Source: Saccharopolyspora endophytica
GTDB taxonomy: Bacteria; Actinomycetota; Actinomycetes; Mycobacteriales; Pseudonocardiaceae
Assembly (NCBI RefSeq): GCF_018070075.1
Contig: NZ_JAGPXE010000005.1
Location: 310,001 to 374,000, forward strand
Length of the DNA stretch: 64,000 bases
Reading direction: 5' to 3'
Numbering within the stretch: position 1 is the first letter of the stretch; each line of letters opens with the position of its first letter. The notes beneath the pieces were generated by a model, which searched no databases, had not been told where the DNA came from, and saw only the letters and a program-made list of their open reading frames with translations. Made by a program: the position numbers and the translations under genes. Below, one piece after another: positions 54,356-63,583 of this stretch.

Positions 54356-55075
54356 TCAGGCCGGGGCCACGAGGCGCTCGCGCAGGGTCGCCAGGCCCTC
54401 GTCGCCGAGGCCGGACGTGCGCAGGTAGTCGGCGAAGTCGCGGCCGTTGACGATCTCGTCGAGGAGGCCGCGTTCGGTGGCGTCGTGCTGGGCGAGGAAC
54501 TCCCGGATCTTCGGGGTGTCATCGCCCAGACCGGCCGCGGAGCACAGCTCCGCGCGGCGCTGGTGGCTGATCGCGTAGTCCTCGGCGATGTCCTGCGCGC
54601 TCACCCCGACCGACGCCAACAGGACCAGGGCGATCAGCCCGGTGCGGTCCCGGCCGCCGCCGCAGTGCACCAGCACACCGCCGGGTTCGGCGTGGACCAC
54701 CGCTGCGACGACCTCGGCCACGAGTCGCGGATACCGGTCCAGGAACGGCTCGTAGTAGAGGGGAGTGCACGAGAACGCCCCTCCCCACCGGTCCCAGAAC
54801 TCGGTGTCGGACTTGTCCTCCAGCGGGACCCGGACGGTGGTCAGGCCGGACGGGCGCGGTGCGCGGTCGGTTTCGTCCTCGTCCAGGCCGGTCAGGTCGA
54901 TGATCGTGCGCACGCCGTGCTGCCGCAGCCCTTCCCAGCCCGCAGCCGTCAACGCAGCGGGGTGTTCGGCGCGCACCACGGCTCCCCAGCGGATCCGCCC
55001 GCCCTCGGCGGGCAGACCTCCCAGATCACGAGCGTTGAGGAGACCGTCCCAGTCCAGAACCCGTTGTCCGCTCAT
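54356..55075 (-). CDS. Tyrosine-protein phosphatase, PtpB-like
   Basis: The 239-residue protein has the dual-specificity/tyrosine phosphatase P-loop VHCGGGRDRTG with nucleophile Cys and Arg. The NARDLGGLPAEGGRIRWGAV opening is shared with actinobacterial PtpB-type enzymes, which also act on lipids. The ATG at 55075 starts this block; no strong ribosome-binding site is seen. It lies 44 bases downstream of a metallopeptidase gene on the same strand. Confidence 0.87.
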   Translation of the reverse strand: MSGQRVLDWDGLLNARDLGGLPAEGGRIRWGAVVRAEHPAALTAAGWEGLRQHGVRTIIDLTGLDEDETDRAPRPSGLTTVRVPLEDKSDTEFWDRWGGAFSCTPLYYEPFLDRYPRLVAEVVAAVVHAEPGGVLVHCGGGRDRTGLIALVLLASVGVSAQDIAEDYAISHQRRAELCSAAGLGDDTPKIREFLAQHDATERGLLDEIVNGRDFADYLRTSGLGDEGLATLRERLVAPA

Positions 55076-55119
55076 GCTTCGAGGGACGCGCGGACCCACC
55101 GCGGGGTTGAGCGAAGGGC

Positions 55120-56589
55120 TCAGCTGTCGTACTTGGTGGTGCAGGGCGCCAGGCCTTCTTGCACGCCGACGCGGAACGCCTCCACCCTGGCGAAACCGAC
55201 CGGGACCTGATCGCCGTTGGCGTTCGCCGCGATCAGGCTCTCCTCGCCCAGCAACGCGGACACGCCCTCGTCGATGTCCTCGGGCACGATCCGCAGCTTG
55301 CCCACGGGATTGCGCTGCCCGATCGGGTCTTCCACCAGCAGCCCGCTCCACGCACCGACCATGCACGCGGTCCGCAACCCGGCGGCCTCGTCGTCGAGGG
55401 AATAACCGGCGGCCTTCTGCACCGACAGCGCGTACCGGGAAGCGATCTGCGCGTAGGCCGCGAAATCGCCGTAACCCGCGGACTGGCTCGCCTTGCTCGG
55501 CGGTGTGGCGATCTCGCGCAGCTCCGGAACGTTCAGCGAGATCGTGTTGGTCTCGGTGCAGAACGACGCCGGGGAGGTCGGTTGCCGACCGGAGCAGGTC
55601 CTGGGCTCGGCGATGACCCTCGGCGGCTCGGCGCCGGTGTCCCGGAACACCGAGTGCAGGCTCTCCTCGACCGCCTTCAGGCTCTTGTCGTCGATGGGCA
55701 GCTCGGTCTCCTGCTGGGTGGGCTTCCAGTTCTGGAACAGCGTCGTGCGCTTCTTGACCTCGTCGTTGGTCATCTCCGCGCAGCGCTGGGGACCGTCGCT
55801 GAAGCCGAACTGGAAGGCGCTGACCCGGTCGAAGGCCGTGCCGTGCGCGTTGCTGCCGGTGAAGTCCGAGGATCCGGGGGAGTCGCGGATGAAGTTGAGC
55901 ACGCCCATGACCTCGTTGAGGCCCGAACCCGTGGAAACCTGGAAGTACTGCGAGGACCCCTCGGCGACGTGCCGGAAGTAGGCGCCGGTGAAGCAGTCCG
56001 CCTGCTGCTCGAGCACGATCACGGGATCGTTCTGCGCGACGGTGCCCGCCCTGTGCTGCACGGCGTGGCCCATCTCGTGGGCCAGCACGGTCACGACCGC
56101 CAGCGGCCCGAAGCTGTTGTTGAGCTCGGGCAGCAGAGTCCCGCGATCCCAGGCGACGAGGTCCTCGGACGGGCAGTAGAAGGCGTTGACCATGCCCGCG
56201 GTGTTCTGCTTGCACAGCTGCCCGCCGGGAGCACCTGAGTCGTAGGAGATCAGGCGCTTGACGGGCTCGAACTTCTTGCCGTCGAACGCTTGCGGGAAGG
56301 CTTCCGCCCAGTAGGCGTCGACGTCGGCGACGGCGTTGCGGCCGAGCTTGTCCATCTCGCCGTTGTCGGTGCCCTCCACCGGGAGCGGCGCCTGCGGGGC
56401 GCCTTCCTTCGGTCCGCTCGGACCGTCGGCGGCGGGAAGCCCCGCCACGCTGCTGGTGGAATAGCCGCCCAGCGTCGTGGGAACGCCGCTGATGACCTGT
56501 GCGCATCCGCTGACCAGGGACGCGCAGGCGATTACCGAGACCGCGGCGCCGAGGATCCGCCCCCGCCGCCGGTTTGCCGTCGCCACCAC
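55120..56589 (-). CDS. Zinc metallopeptidase lipoprotein (YpfJ-like)
   Basis: The 489-residue protein has a lipoprotein signal with lipobox LVSGC, then a neutral zinc metallopeptidase domain. LAHEMGHAVQHRAG gives the HExxH zinc site and the following LEQQADCFTGAYF the third ligand region. The HGTAFDRVSAFQFGFSDG block is shared with the paralogue at 56743-57963. The outer-face location follows from the lipobox. Substrate unknown. The start is a GTG at 56589 followed by another GTG. Confidence 0.83.
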   Translation of the reverse strand: MVATANRRRGRILGAAVSVIACASLVSGCAQVISGVPTTLGGYSTSSVAGLPAADGPSGPKEGAPQAPLPVEGTDNGEMDKLGRNAVADVDAYWAEAFPQAFDGKKFEPVKRLISYDSGAPGGQLCKQNTAGMVNAFYCPSEDLVAWDRGTLLPELNNSFGPLAVVTVLAHEMGHAVQHRAGTVAQNDPVIVLEQQADCFTGAYFRHVAEGSSQYFQVSTGSGLNEVMGVLNFIRDSPGSSDFTGSNAHGTAFDRVSAFQFGFSDGPQRCAEMTNDEVKKRTTLFQNWKPTQQETELPIDDKSLKAVEESLHSVFRDTGAEPPRVIAEPRTCSGRQPTSPASFCTETNTISLNVPELREIATPPSKASQSAGYGDFAAYAQIASRYALSVQKAAGYSLDDEAAGLRTACMVGAWSGLLVEDPIGQRNPVGKLRIVPEDIDEGVSALLGEESLIAANANGDQVPVGFARVEAFRVGVQEGLAPCTTKYDS

Positions 56590-56721
56590 TACACGCGCCC
56601 CATCTCGCCGCCGGTACCGAACTCGTTCGCCGTGGGCCGGTCGCGCGGCCCGGTCTTCGCGCAGCAGCCTATCGGGTGACCGATCTTCGTCACGGCCGAT
56701 CTCGTCGGAGGCCCTTCGCGG

Positions 56722-56747
56722 GTGGCAGGAAGGTTCCCACGCTCACC
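56722..56747 (+). repeat. GGAAGGTTCCC repeat over the second metallopeptidase stop
   Basis: GTGGCAGGAAGGTTCCC then ACGCTCACC. The stop codon of the minus-strand metallopeptidase (56743-56745) falls in its right flank. Confidence 0.85.
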
Positions 56748-57963
56748 TCACGCACCCGCCCCAGCCGGAGCGCACCCCGTCTCCGAAGGCCGCGATCCGA
56801 TCGAAACCGCTCAGCGGTGGGCCGTCGCCGCCGCGGGACGCCGCCTCGGATTCGAGTACGACCTGCACCGCCTCGTCCAGGTCGCCCGGCGACAGCCGCG
56901 GCTGCTCCGCGGTGAACGCGCCGGTCAGGCAGGCGATGTCGGCGCCGCTCGCTCGGTGGCCGAGTTCGGTCAGGGCCGCCAGGGCGTAGCGGGAGGCCAG
57001 CAGGGTGGTGACCGCCTGGTCGCCGATGTCGTCGTGGGTGCGGCGCAGCGCCACCGGATCGGCGGTGACCGTCGGGGGAGAGGGGCAGAAACCGACCGGC
57101 CCGCCGGCGCCGGGGCAGCCGGTGGAACGGGCCGGGGGAACCCATCGCCCGCCCAGGTCTGCGACCGCGGTCCCGAATCGCTCAGCCATCGGCGCCGTGT
57201 CCAGGACCGATTCCAAGGGAGCGTTCGGGTCGTCGTCGACCGGTTCGGCGACGTCGCTCTCGGACACCCGGGTGCAACCGCGGGGGCCTCCGGTGAAGCC
57301 GTGCTGGAAGGCCGTCACCCGGTCGAAGGCGGTGCCGTGCCCGGAGGTGCCGATCGGATCGCGGAAGACGGTGATGGCGCGCAGCGCGTCGTCGAGCCGG
57401 TCCGGGTCGGTCCGCAGGTGCGGCGCGTGACCGTCGGAGACCCATCGCAGGAAGGAGCCCGCGTAGCAGTCGGCCATCGCTTCCAGCCGCAGCGGTTCGC
57501 CCTCGGCGAGCCCGGCTCGCTGCTGCACCGCGTGCCCGATCTCGTGGGCCAGCACCACCGCCACCGCCGTGTCCCCGTAGTGCTCGCGCAGCACCGGCAG
57601 CAGCGCGGCGCGGTCCCAGGCGATGGCGTCCACGGACTGGCAGTAGTACGCGTTGCCCTCGACCTCCCGCGGTTCGGAGGCGCAGGGCGGGGCGGTGCCG
57701 GTGCCGCCGGTGTCGACCGAGAAGAACCCTCCGTCGAGGTCCCGCCAGGGCGAGCCGAAGGTCTCGGGGTAGGCGTGCGCCCAGTATCGCTGGACGTCGG
57801 TGACGACGGTGGCCGCCAGGCGGTCCGTCTCACCGCGGTCCGTGCCGTGCACGAACGCCGGATCGACCGTGGGTTCCGACACATGCGGCGCCTGCTCGAC
57901 GGGCGTCGTGCAGGCGCTGATGATCAGCCCGATGGTCACCGCGACAAGTCCGAATGCACGCAC
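56743..57963 (-). CDS. Zinc metallopeptidase lipoprotein, paralogue
   Basis: This 406-residue lipoprotein (lipobox IISAC) shares the domain order and motifs of the gene at 55120-56589: LAHEIGHAVQQRAG, LEAMADCYAGSFL, and HGTAFDRVTAFQHGF. It is about 80 residues shorter. The two lie in tandem, with one dispersed repeat between, and probably arose by duplication. The GTG at 57963 is the likely start. It is divergent from the glycogen phosphorylase gene. Confidence 0.82.
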   Translation of the reverse strand: MRAFGLVAVTIGLIISACTTPVEQAPHVSEPTVDPAFVHGTDRGETDRLAATVVTDVQRYWAHAYPETFGSPWRDLDGGFFSVDTGGTGTAPPCASEPREVEGNAYYCQSVDAIAWDRAALLPVLREHYGDTAVAVVLAHEIGHAVQQRAGLAEGEPLRLEAMADCYAGSFLRWVSDGHAPHLRTDPDRLDDALRAITVFRDPIGTSGHGTAFDRVTAFQHGFTGGPRGCTRVSESDVAEPVDDDPNAPLESVLDTAPMAERFGTAVADLGGRWVPPARSTGCPGAGGPVGFCPSPPTVTADPVALRRTHDDIGDQAVTTLLASRYALAALTELGHRASGADIACLTGAFTAEQPRLSPGDLDEAVQVVLESEAASRGGDGPPLSGFDRIAAFGDGVRSGWGGCVR

Positions 57964-58053
57964 GCGCCCCAGCTTCCCACCCACCTCGGGGTGGGTGCGG
58001 GCGTCGGGTGCACATCGCACACGAGCGCGTCGCGCGAGATATGGTCCGCTCCC

Positions 58054-60603
58054 GTGAGAGCCGTCCACCGCTTTACCGTCCGGGCCCACCTGCCCGAGCC
58101 GCTCAGCCCGCTGGGCAAGTTGGCGACGAACCTGCGCTGGGCGTGGCATCCGCCCACGCAGGACCTGTTCTCGGCGGTCGACCCGCAGGTGTGGGCCTCG
58201 GTGGGGGCGGATCCGCTGCGCCTGCTCTCGGAGGTGCCCGCCGAGCGGTTGCGGCAGCTGGCGGCCGACGAGGACTTCTTGGCGCGCACCCGCGCGGTGG
58301 GCGACGATCTGCGCCGGTACCTCACGGTGCCCCGCTGGTACCAGCAGCGTCAGGACGAGGGCGCGGGACTCCCGGCGTCGATCGCCTACTTCTCCATGGA
58401 GTTCGGCCTCACCGAGGCGCTGCCGAACTACTCCGGCGGGCTCGGCGTGCTCGCGGGCGACCACCTCAAGTCGGCCTCCGACTTGGGGGTTCCCCTGATC
58501 GGGGTCGGTCTGCTGTACCGCTCCGGCTACTTCCGGCAGGGCCTGTCCTCGGAGGGCTGGCAGGTCGAGCACTACCCGGTGATCGATCCGCGCGGGTTGC
58601 CTCTGGAGGTGCTCACCGACGAGGACGACCGCCCGGTGGTGGTCAAGGTCGCCATGCCCGCCGCCCGCACGCTGCACGCCAGGGTGTGGAAGGCGCAGGT
58701 CGGACGGGTTCCGCTGCTGCTGCTGGACAGCGATCTGCCGGACAACGACGACGAGCTGCGCGGCACCACCGACCGCCTCTACGGCGGCGACGCCGAGCAC
58801 AAGATCCGCCAGCAGATCCTCGCCGGTGTCGGCGGGGTGCGGGCCGTGCGGGCCTACTGCCGGCTCACCGGGCACCCGCAGCCCGAGGTCTTCCACACCA
58901 ACGAGGGGCACGCCGGTTTCCTGGGGCTGGAGCGCATCAGGGAGCTGCAGACCGACCCCGGGCTGAACTTCGACCAGGCCACGGCCGCTGTCCGGGCCGG
59001 GACGGTGTTCACCACGCACACCCCGGTCCCGGCCGGGATCGACCGGTTCCCGGTGGACCTGGTGCGCCGCTACTTCGACGACGGTTCCCAGCAGCCGCTG
59101 CTGCCGGGGGTGCCCGCGGACCGAGTGCTGGCGCTGGGTGCCGAGGACAACCCGGGCATGTTCAACATGGCGCACATGGGCCTGCGGCTGGCGCAGCGCG
59201 CGAACGGGGTCTCGGAGCTGCACGGCGAAGTGATCCGCAAGATGTTCCGCAACCTCTGGCCGGGGTTCGGGGTCGAGGAGGTCCCGATCCGCTCGGTCAC
59301 CAACGGGGTGCACGGGCCGACCTGGTCCGCGCGTGAACTGGGCAAGTTGCTCGGCGAGTCCGAGATGGACAGCGGTGCCGGGTTGCGCGGCATGGAGCCG
59401 GTGAGCGATTCGCTGCTGTGGGAGCTCCGGTGCTCGCTGCGCCAGCGCTTGATCGACGAGGTGCGGCGCAGGTTGCGCGTCGCCTGGCAGCAGCGCGGCG
59501 CCTCGGACCTGGAACTGGGCTGGTGCGACTCGGTTTTCGACCCCGAGGTGCTCACCATCGGTTTCGCGCGAAGGGTTCCCACCTACAAGCGGGCGACGCT
59601 GATGCTGCGCGACACCGACCGGTTGCGGGAGCTGCTGCTGGATTCCGAGCGTCCGGTGCAGATCGTGGTGGCGGGCAAGTCCCACCCGGCGGACGAGGGA
59701 GGCAAGGCGATGATCCAGCGGATCGTGCGCTTCGCTGACGGCGCCGACGTGCGGCACCGCATCGTGTTCCTGCCGGACTACGACATGTCGCTGGCCCGCT
59801 ACCTGGTGTCGGGCTGCGACGTGTGGCTGAACAACCCGGTGCGGCCGTTGGAGGCGTGCGGGACGTCGGGGATGAAGGCCGCGCTCAACGGCGTGCTGAA
59901 CCTGTCGGTGCGCGACGGCTGGTGGGACGAGATGTACGACGGCCGCAACGGGTGGGCGATCCCCACGGCCGACGGCGTCAGCGACCCCAACCGGCGCGAC
60001 GACCTGGAAGCCGCGGCGTTGTACGAGCTGATGTCCGAGCACGTGGCGCCGATGTACTACGAGCGCAACAGCGATGGCGTGCCGGGCAAGTGGATGTCGA
60101 TGGTCCGCCACACCCTGGCGACCCTGGGGCCGCGGGTGCAGGCGTCGCGCATGATCCGCGAGTACGTCGACGGGCACTACACGCCCGCCGCGCAGTCGGC
60201 GCGCGCGATGTTCGACGACGACTTCCGCGGTGCGCGGGAGCTGGCCGACTACCGGAGCCGGTTGCAGGCGGCCTGGAACCGGGTGCGGGTCGGTGACACC
60301 GAGATGTCGGTGGATCACGGGACGCCGCTGCTCGGCGGGCAGGTCACGGTGCGCGCCAGGGTGGACCTGGCCGGTCTCGATCCGTCCGATGTGGACGTCG
60401 AGGTCGTGGTGGGCCGGGTCGACGACAACGACGTGCTGCACGACTTCGTCACCGCGTCGATGAAGCCCATCGGTGATGACCGGTACGCGGCCGCGGTGAC
60501 GTTGCCGCACGCGGGCCCGGCCGGCTACAACGTCCGGGTCCTACCCCGGCACTCGTTGCTGTCGGAGCCCGCGGAACTCGGCAAGGTCGTCCTCGCGGGC
60601 TAG
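58054..60603 (+). CDS. glgP: Alpha-glucan (glycogen) phosphorylase
   Basis: This GT35 enzyme releases glucose 1-phosphate from glycogen or maltodextrin using pyridoxal phosphate. The 849-residue protein is of the actinobacterial/archaeal type with an N-terminal DUF3417 region (FTVRAHLPEPLSPLGKLATN). SMEFGLTEALPNYSGGLGVLAGDHLKS and the PLP-lysine loop CGTSGMKAALNGVLN are typical. The frame is open long before, but the GTG at 58054 starts the conserved block. TATGGT at 58040-58045 suggests a short leader or none. Confidence 0.92.
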   Translation: MRAVHRFTVRAHLPEPLSPLGKLATNLRWAWHPPTQDLFSAVDPQVWASVGADPLRLLSEVPAERLRQLAADEDFLARTRAVGDDLRRYLTVPRWYQQRQDEGAGLPASIAYFSMEFGLTEALPNYSGGLGVLAGDHLKSASDLGVPLIGVGLLYRSGYFRQGLSSEGWQVEHYPVIDPRGLPLEVLTDEDDRPVVVKVAMPAARTLHARVWKAQVGRVPLLLLDSDLPDNDDELRGTTDRLYGGDAEHKIRQQILAGVGGVRAVRAYCRLTGHPQPEVFHTNEGHAGFLGLERIRELQTDPGLNFDQATAAVRAGTVFTTHTPVPAGIDRFPVDLVRRYFDDGSQQPLLPGVPADRVLALGAEDNPGMFNMAHMGLRLAQRANGVSELHGEVIRKMFRNLWPGFGVEEVPIRSVTNGVHGPTWSARELGKLLGESEMDSGAGLRGMEPVSDSLLWELRCSLRQRLIDEVRRRLRVAWQQRGASDLELGWCDSVFDPEVLTIGFARRVPTYKRATLMLRDTDRLRELLLDSERPVQIVVAGKSHPADEGGKAMIQRIVRFADGADVRHRIVFLPDYDMSLARYLVSGCDVWLNNPVRPLEACGTSGMKAALNGVLNLSVRDGWWDEMYDGRNGWAIPTADGVSDPNRRDDLEAAALYELMSEHVAPMYYERNSDGVPGKWMSMVRHTLATLGPRVQASRMIREYVDGHYTPAAQSARAMFDDDFRGARELADYRSRLQAAWNRVRVGDTEMSVDHGTPLLGGQVTVRARVDLAGLDPSDVDVEVVVGRVDDNDVLHDFVTASMKPIGDDRYAAAVTLPHAGPAGYNVRVLPRHSLLSEPAELGKVVLAG

Positions 60604-60606
60604 TGG

Positions 60607-61779
60607 TCAGCGGATCCGGCGCAGCCCGATCCCCCCGAGCGCCAGGAAGACAAGGGCGGTGACGCACGCGCCCGGCCAGCCGTGGAGGCCGTAGGTGATG
60701 CTGCCCGCGGCCGAGCCGATCGCGCCGGCCAGGAACGTCGAGAGCATGAAGATGGTGTTCAGGCGCCCACCGGCGGCGGGGTCGACCGACAGCGCCGCGT
60801 TCTGGTTGGCGGCTTGGCCGACCTGCAGGCCGATCGGCACGGCCGCGGTGCCCAGCAGCAGGGCGGTCAGCGAGTTCGTGCCCAGGATCAGCACGAGGGC
60901 GGCGAAGGCGAGCACGGTCAGTCCGAGCGCGCCGACGAGCCGAGGACCGCGGCGGTCGACCATCTTCCCGGCCACGGGCGCCAGTGCGGCGCTGAGCAGT
61001 CCGAGCAGGCCGACGAGTCCGGCCTCGGCGACGGTGAAGCCGTGCGGTGGCGCGGTGAGCACGAGGGCGAGGATGGTCCAGACGGCGTTGAACGCGGCGA
61101 AGCTCCCCGCCTGGCGCAGGCAGGCTCGGCGCAGCCCCGGCTCGCGGCGCAGGTAGCCGGGCAGCGAGCGCAGCAGCGCCCAGTAGCTCACCGGGTTCCG
61201 CTCGCCGTCGCTCGGCAGAACGCGAACCGTCCACAGGCCCACGACCAGCGTGAGCACCGCTGAGGCGGCGAAGACCCAGCGCCAGCCCAGCAGTCCGGCG
61301 AGCTGGCCGGACACGACCCGGGCGCCCATGATCCCGGTGATCAAACCGGCCTGCACCCAGGACATGGCGGTGCCGCGCTGCGCCGGGTCGGCCAGTTGCA
61401 CGACCAGCGGGATGAGGATCTGCGGCACGACGGTCGTCACGGCCGCGAGTCCGGTCAGGACCGCGAGCACCGGCAACGACGGTGCGAGAGAACTTCCCAC
61501 CAGCAGGAGCGCGGTGAGGACGCTGAGCGCGCCGACCATCGTGCGCCGATCCCTGCTGTCGCCGAGGGGGATGACGAACAGCAGGCCGGCGGAGTAGCCG
61601 AGCATCCCGGCGGTCACCACGATGCCCGCGGTCTGCGGAGAGGTGCCGAAGGTGTCGGCGACGGGGCCGATGATCGGTTGCGCGAGGTAGATGTTGGCGA
61701 CGGTGACACCGGCGCACAGCGCGGCGGCGAACAGCAGTGCACGGCTCAGGCGGCCGGTGTCGGGGGCGACGGTGGTCAT
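60607..61779 (-). CDS. Major facilitator superfamily transporter
   Basis: The 390-residue protein has 12 hydrophobic segments and resembles drug-efflux MFS proteins: NIYLAQPIIGPVADTFGTSP in helix 1-2 and the loop LGDSRDRRTMVGAL. The drug is unknown. The ATG at 61779 is preceded by GGAGAGTGG; the frame before it has no family similarity. It is divergent from a TetR gene, with two similar palindromes between, so it is likely repressed by that TetR. Confidence 0.85.
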   Translation of the reverse strand: MTTVAPDTGRLSRALLFAAALCAGVTVANIYLAQPIIGPVADTFGTSPQTAGIVVTAGMLGYSAGLLFVIPLGDSRDRRTMVGALSVLTALLLVGSSLAPSLPVLAVLTGLAAVTTVVPQILIPLVVQLADPAQRGTAMSWVQAGLITGIMGARVVSGQLAGLLGWRWVFAASAVLTLVVGLWTVRVLPSDGERNPVSYWALLRSLPGYLRREPGLRRACLRQAGSFAAFNAVWTILALVLTAPPHGFTVAEAGLVGLLGLLSAALAPVAGKMVDRRGPRLVGALGLTVLAFAALVLILGTNSLTALLLGTAAVPIGLQVGQAANQNAALSVDPAAGGRLNTIFMLSTFLAGAIGSAAGSITYGLHGWPGACVTALVFLALGGIGLRRIR

Positions 61780-61804
61780 CCACTCTCCGCAGGCGAAACG
61801 GTCT

Positions 61805-61865
61805 AACCAACTGGTTGGTTGCAGTCTCTCCACGCCCGGAACTCGTGTCAACCGAATGGTTGGTC
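61805..61865. promoter_or_regulatory. Two TetR-type operators between MFS and TetR genes
   Basis: AACCAACTGGTTGGTT at 61805-61820 is a perfect 16-base dyad with TG at the centre. CAACCGAATGGTTGG at 61849-61863 has the same arms with more centre bases. Both lie between the divergent starts. Confidence 0.65.
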
Positions 61866-61884
61866 ACAGCGGTACAGTGCGGCT

Positions 61885-62457
61885 GTGTCCCGCAACGCCG
61901 AAGCCACCAAGGCCCGGATCTTCCAGGCCGCGACGACCGAGTTCGCCGAACACGGCATCGCCGGCGCCCGCGTCGACCGCATCGCCAGGCAGGCCCAGGC
62001 CAACAAGCAGCTGATCTACGCCTACTTCGGCAGCAAGGACGCCCTGTTCACCGCGGTCCTGGAAGCCGCCATGGCCGAGCTCGCGGCCGAGGTGCCCATC
62101 GACGGCGAGGACCTCCCCGGCTACGTCGACCGGCTCGCCGCCTACCACTCGGCCAACCCGCACGTCCTGCGACTGCTCATGTGGGAATCGCTGGAGCGCG
62201 GTGACAGCGGTGTCGCCGCCGAGTCCGAACGCGCCGAGCACTACCGGGACAAGGTCGACGCGGTCCGCCAGGCCCAGGACAACGGCAAGGTCACCGGGGC
62301 GATCGACCCCGGCATGCTCGTCCTGCTGGCCCTCGGCACGATCAGCTGGCCCCTGGCCGTCCCCCAGCTGCGCCGCCTGATCCTCGGCGAGACCAAGGTC
62401 GACGACCTGCGCTCCGCTTCCCGCGAAGCCGTCCGCCGCCTCACCGACCCCACCTGA
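61885..62457 (+). CDS. TetR family transcriptional regulator
   Basis: The 190-residue protein has the TetR helix-turn-helix domain at its N-terminus (ATKARIFQAATTEFAEHG, ARVDRIARQAQANKQLIYAYF), with a C-terminal domain matching the common tetracyclin-repressor-like C-terminal family. I chose the GTG at 61885; TACAGT at 61873-61878 could be its -10. It probably controls the divergent MFS transporter. Confidence 0.85.
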   Translation: MSRNAEATKARIFQAATTEFAEHGIAGARVDRIARQAQANKQLIYAYFGSKDALFTAVLEAAMAELAAEVPIDGEDLPGYVDRLAAYHSANPHVLRLLMWESLERGDSGVAAESERAEHYRDKVDAVRQAQDNGKVTGAIDPGMLVLLALGTISWPLAVPQLRRLILGETKVDDLRSASREAVRRLTDPT

Positions 62458-62465
62458 ACCGATCG

Positions 62466-62517
62466 GCGCAGGGGAACCTTTCGCGCACTCCGGTGACAGA
62501 AAGGTTCCCATCCTCAC
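62466..62517. repeat. Facing pair of repeats after the TetR gene
   Basis: A minus-oriented copy at 62466-62488 (GGGGAACCTTTCGCGCAC) and a plus-oriented one at 62492-62517 (GGTGACAGAAAGGTTCCC then ATCCTCAC). They can pair over the core. Confidence 0.8.
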
Positions 62518-62569
62518 AACGCCCCCTCGCCTGCACGCCGGTCCGCTTTCGATGGGGCAGGGTGGAGGC

Positions 62570-63514
62570 ATGAGTGAAACCATGCGTGCCATCACCCAGG
62601 ACGCCTACGGCGGTCCCGAGGTGCTGCGCGAGGCACAACTGGACAAGCCCGAGCCGGGACCGAGCGAGGTCCTGATCCGCGTGCGCGCCGCCGGCGTCAA
62701 CCCCACCGACTGGAAGCACCGCGCCGGCCAGGGATTCCTCGGTGAACCCCCGCGCATCCTCGGCTGGGACGTCTCCGGCGTCGTCGAGGCCATCGGAACC
62801 GGCGTGACCCTGCACAAGCCGGGCGACGAGGTCTTCGGCATGCTGCCCTACCCGTTCGGACTCGGTTCTCACGCCGAGTACGTGACCGGTCCGGCGCGGG
62901 CCTTCGTCCCCAAGCCCACCGGGGTGGACCACGTGCAGGCGGGAGCCATCCCGCTCGCCGCGCTGACCGCGTGGCAGGCGCTGAACGACACCGCCGATCT
63001 GCAGGCGGGCCAGCGAATCCTGATCCACGCGGCCGCGGGCGGCGTCGGGCACCTCGCCGTGCAGATCGCCAAGGCCAAGGGCGCCCACGTCATCGCCACC
63101 GCGAGCAAGAGCAAGCACGAGTTCCTGACCGGGCTGGGCGTCGACGAGCTCATCGACTACACCTCGGCCGACTTCACCGAGGTCGTCAGCGATGTCGACG
63201 TCGTCCTCGACCCGATCGCCGCCGACTACCGCAGCCGCTCGCTGCGCGTGCTGCGCAAGGGCGGAATCCTCGTCTCGATCCTGCCCTACGACCGGGACGA
63301 ACTCGTCGCGGAAGCCGACGAGCTGGGCGTGCGCGCCGAACTGATGCTCGTCGAAGCCGACCAGGCCGGGATGCAGGCCGTCCGCGAGCTGGTCGAGGCG
63401 GGCAAGCTGCGCGTCGAGATCGCCGGGACGTTCCCGCTCGCCGATGCGGCCAAGGCCCACGCTCAGGGCGAGACCGGGCGCACCCAGGGCAAGCTCGTGC
63501 TGACCATCAACTGA
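62570..63514 (+). CDS. NADP-dependent quinone oxidoreductase-like protein
   Basis: The 314-residue protein is a zinc-free medium-chain dehydrogenase of the quinone oxidoreductase type: GVNPTDWKHRAGQGF, WDVSGVVEAIGTGVT, and the cofactor loop HAAAGGVGHLAVQIAKAKG. Members reduce quinones or enones with NADPH. The ATG at 62570 follows GGAGGC. Repeats lie on both sides of the gene. Confidence 0.87.
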   Translation: MSETMRAITQDAYGGPEVLREAQLDKPEPGPSEVLIRVRAAGVNPTDWKHRAGQGFLGEPPRILGWDVSGVVEAIGTGVTLHKPGDEVFGMLPYPFGLGSHAEYVTGPARAFVPKPTGVDHVQAGAIPLAALTAWQALNDTADLQAGQRILIHAAAGGVGHLAVQIAKAKGAHVIATASKSKHEFLTGLGVDELIDYTSADFTEVVSDVDVVLDPIAADYRSRSLRVLRKGGILVSILPYDRDELVAEADELGVRAELMLVEADQAGMQAVRELVEAGKLRVEIAGTFPLADAAKAHAQGETGRTQGKLVLTIN

Positions 63515-63530
63515 CGCAGCGCGCGACACC

Positions 63531-63583
63531 GCAGCAGGGGAACCCTTCTGCCACTTCGCGTGGCAGAAAGGTTCCCCTGCTCC
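63531..63583. repeat. Facing pair of repeats between convergent genes
   Basis: A minus-oriented copy at 63531-63554 (GGGGAACCCTTCTGCCAC, CC for C in the core) and a plus-oriented copy at 63560-63583 (GTGGCAGAAAGGTTCCCC then TGCTCC). The stop codon of the last gene abuts the second copy. Confidence 0.8.

Noticed and set aside
59565-59580. A match to the repeat core (GCGCGAAGGGTTCCCA) inside glgP
   Set aside because: It encodes FARRVPTYKR, a conserved part of the phosphorylase, and lacks the usual flanks. I take it as chance and did not count it among the 33 copies.
56743-60510. Metallopeptidase frame continuing upstream across glgP on the opposite strand
   Set aside because: The lipoprotein signal begins at 57963, and the rest is the reverse of glgP codons.
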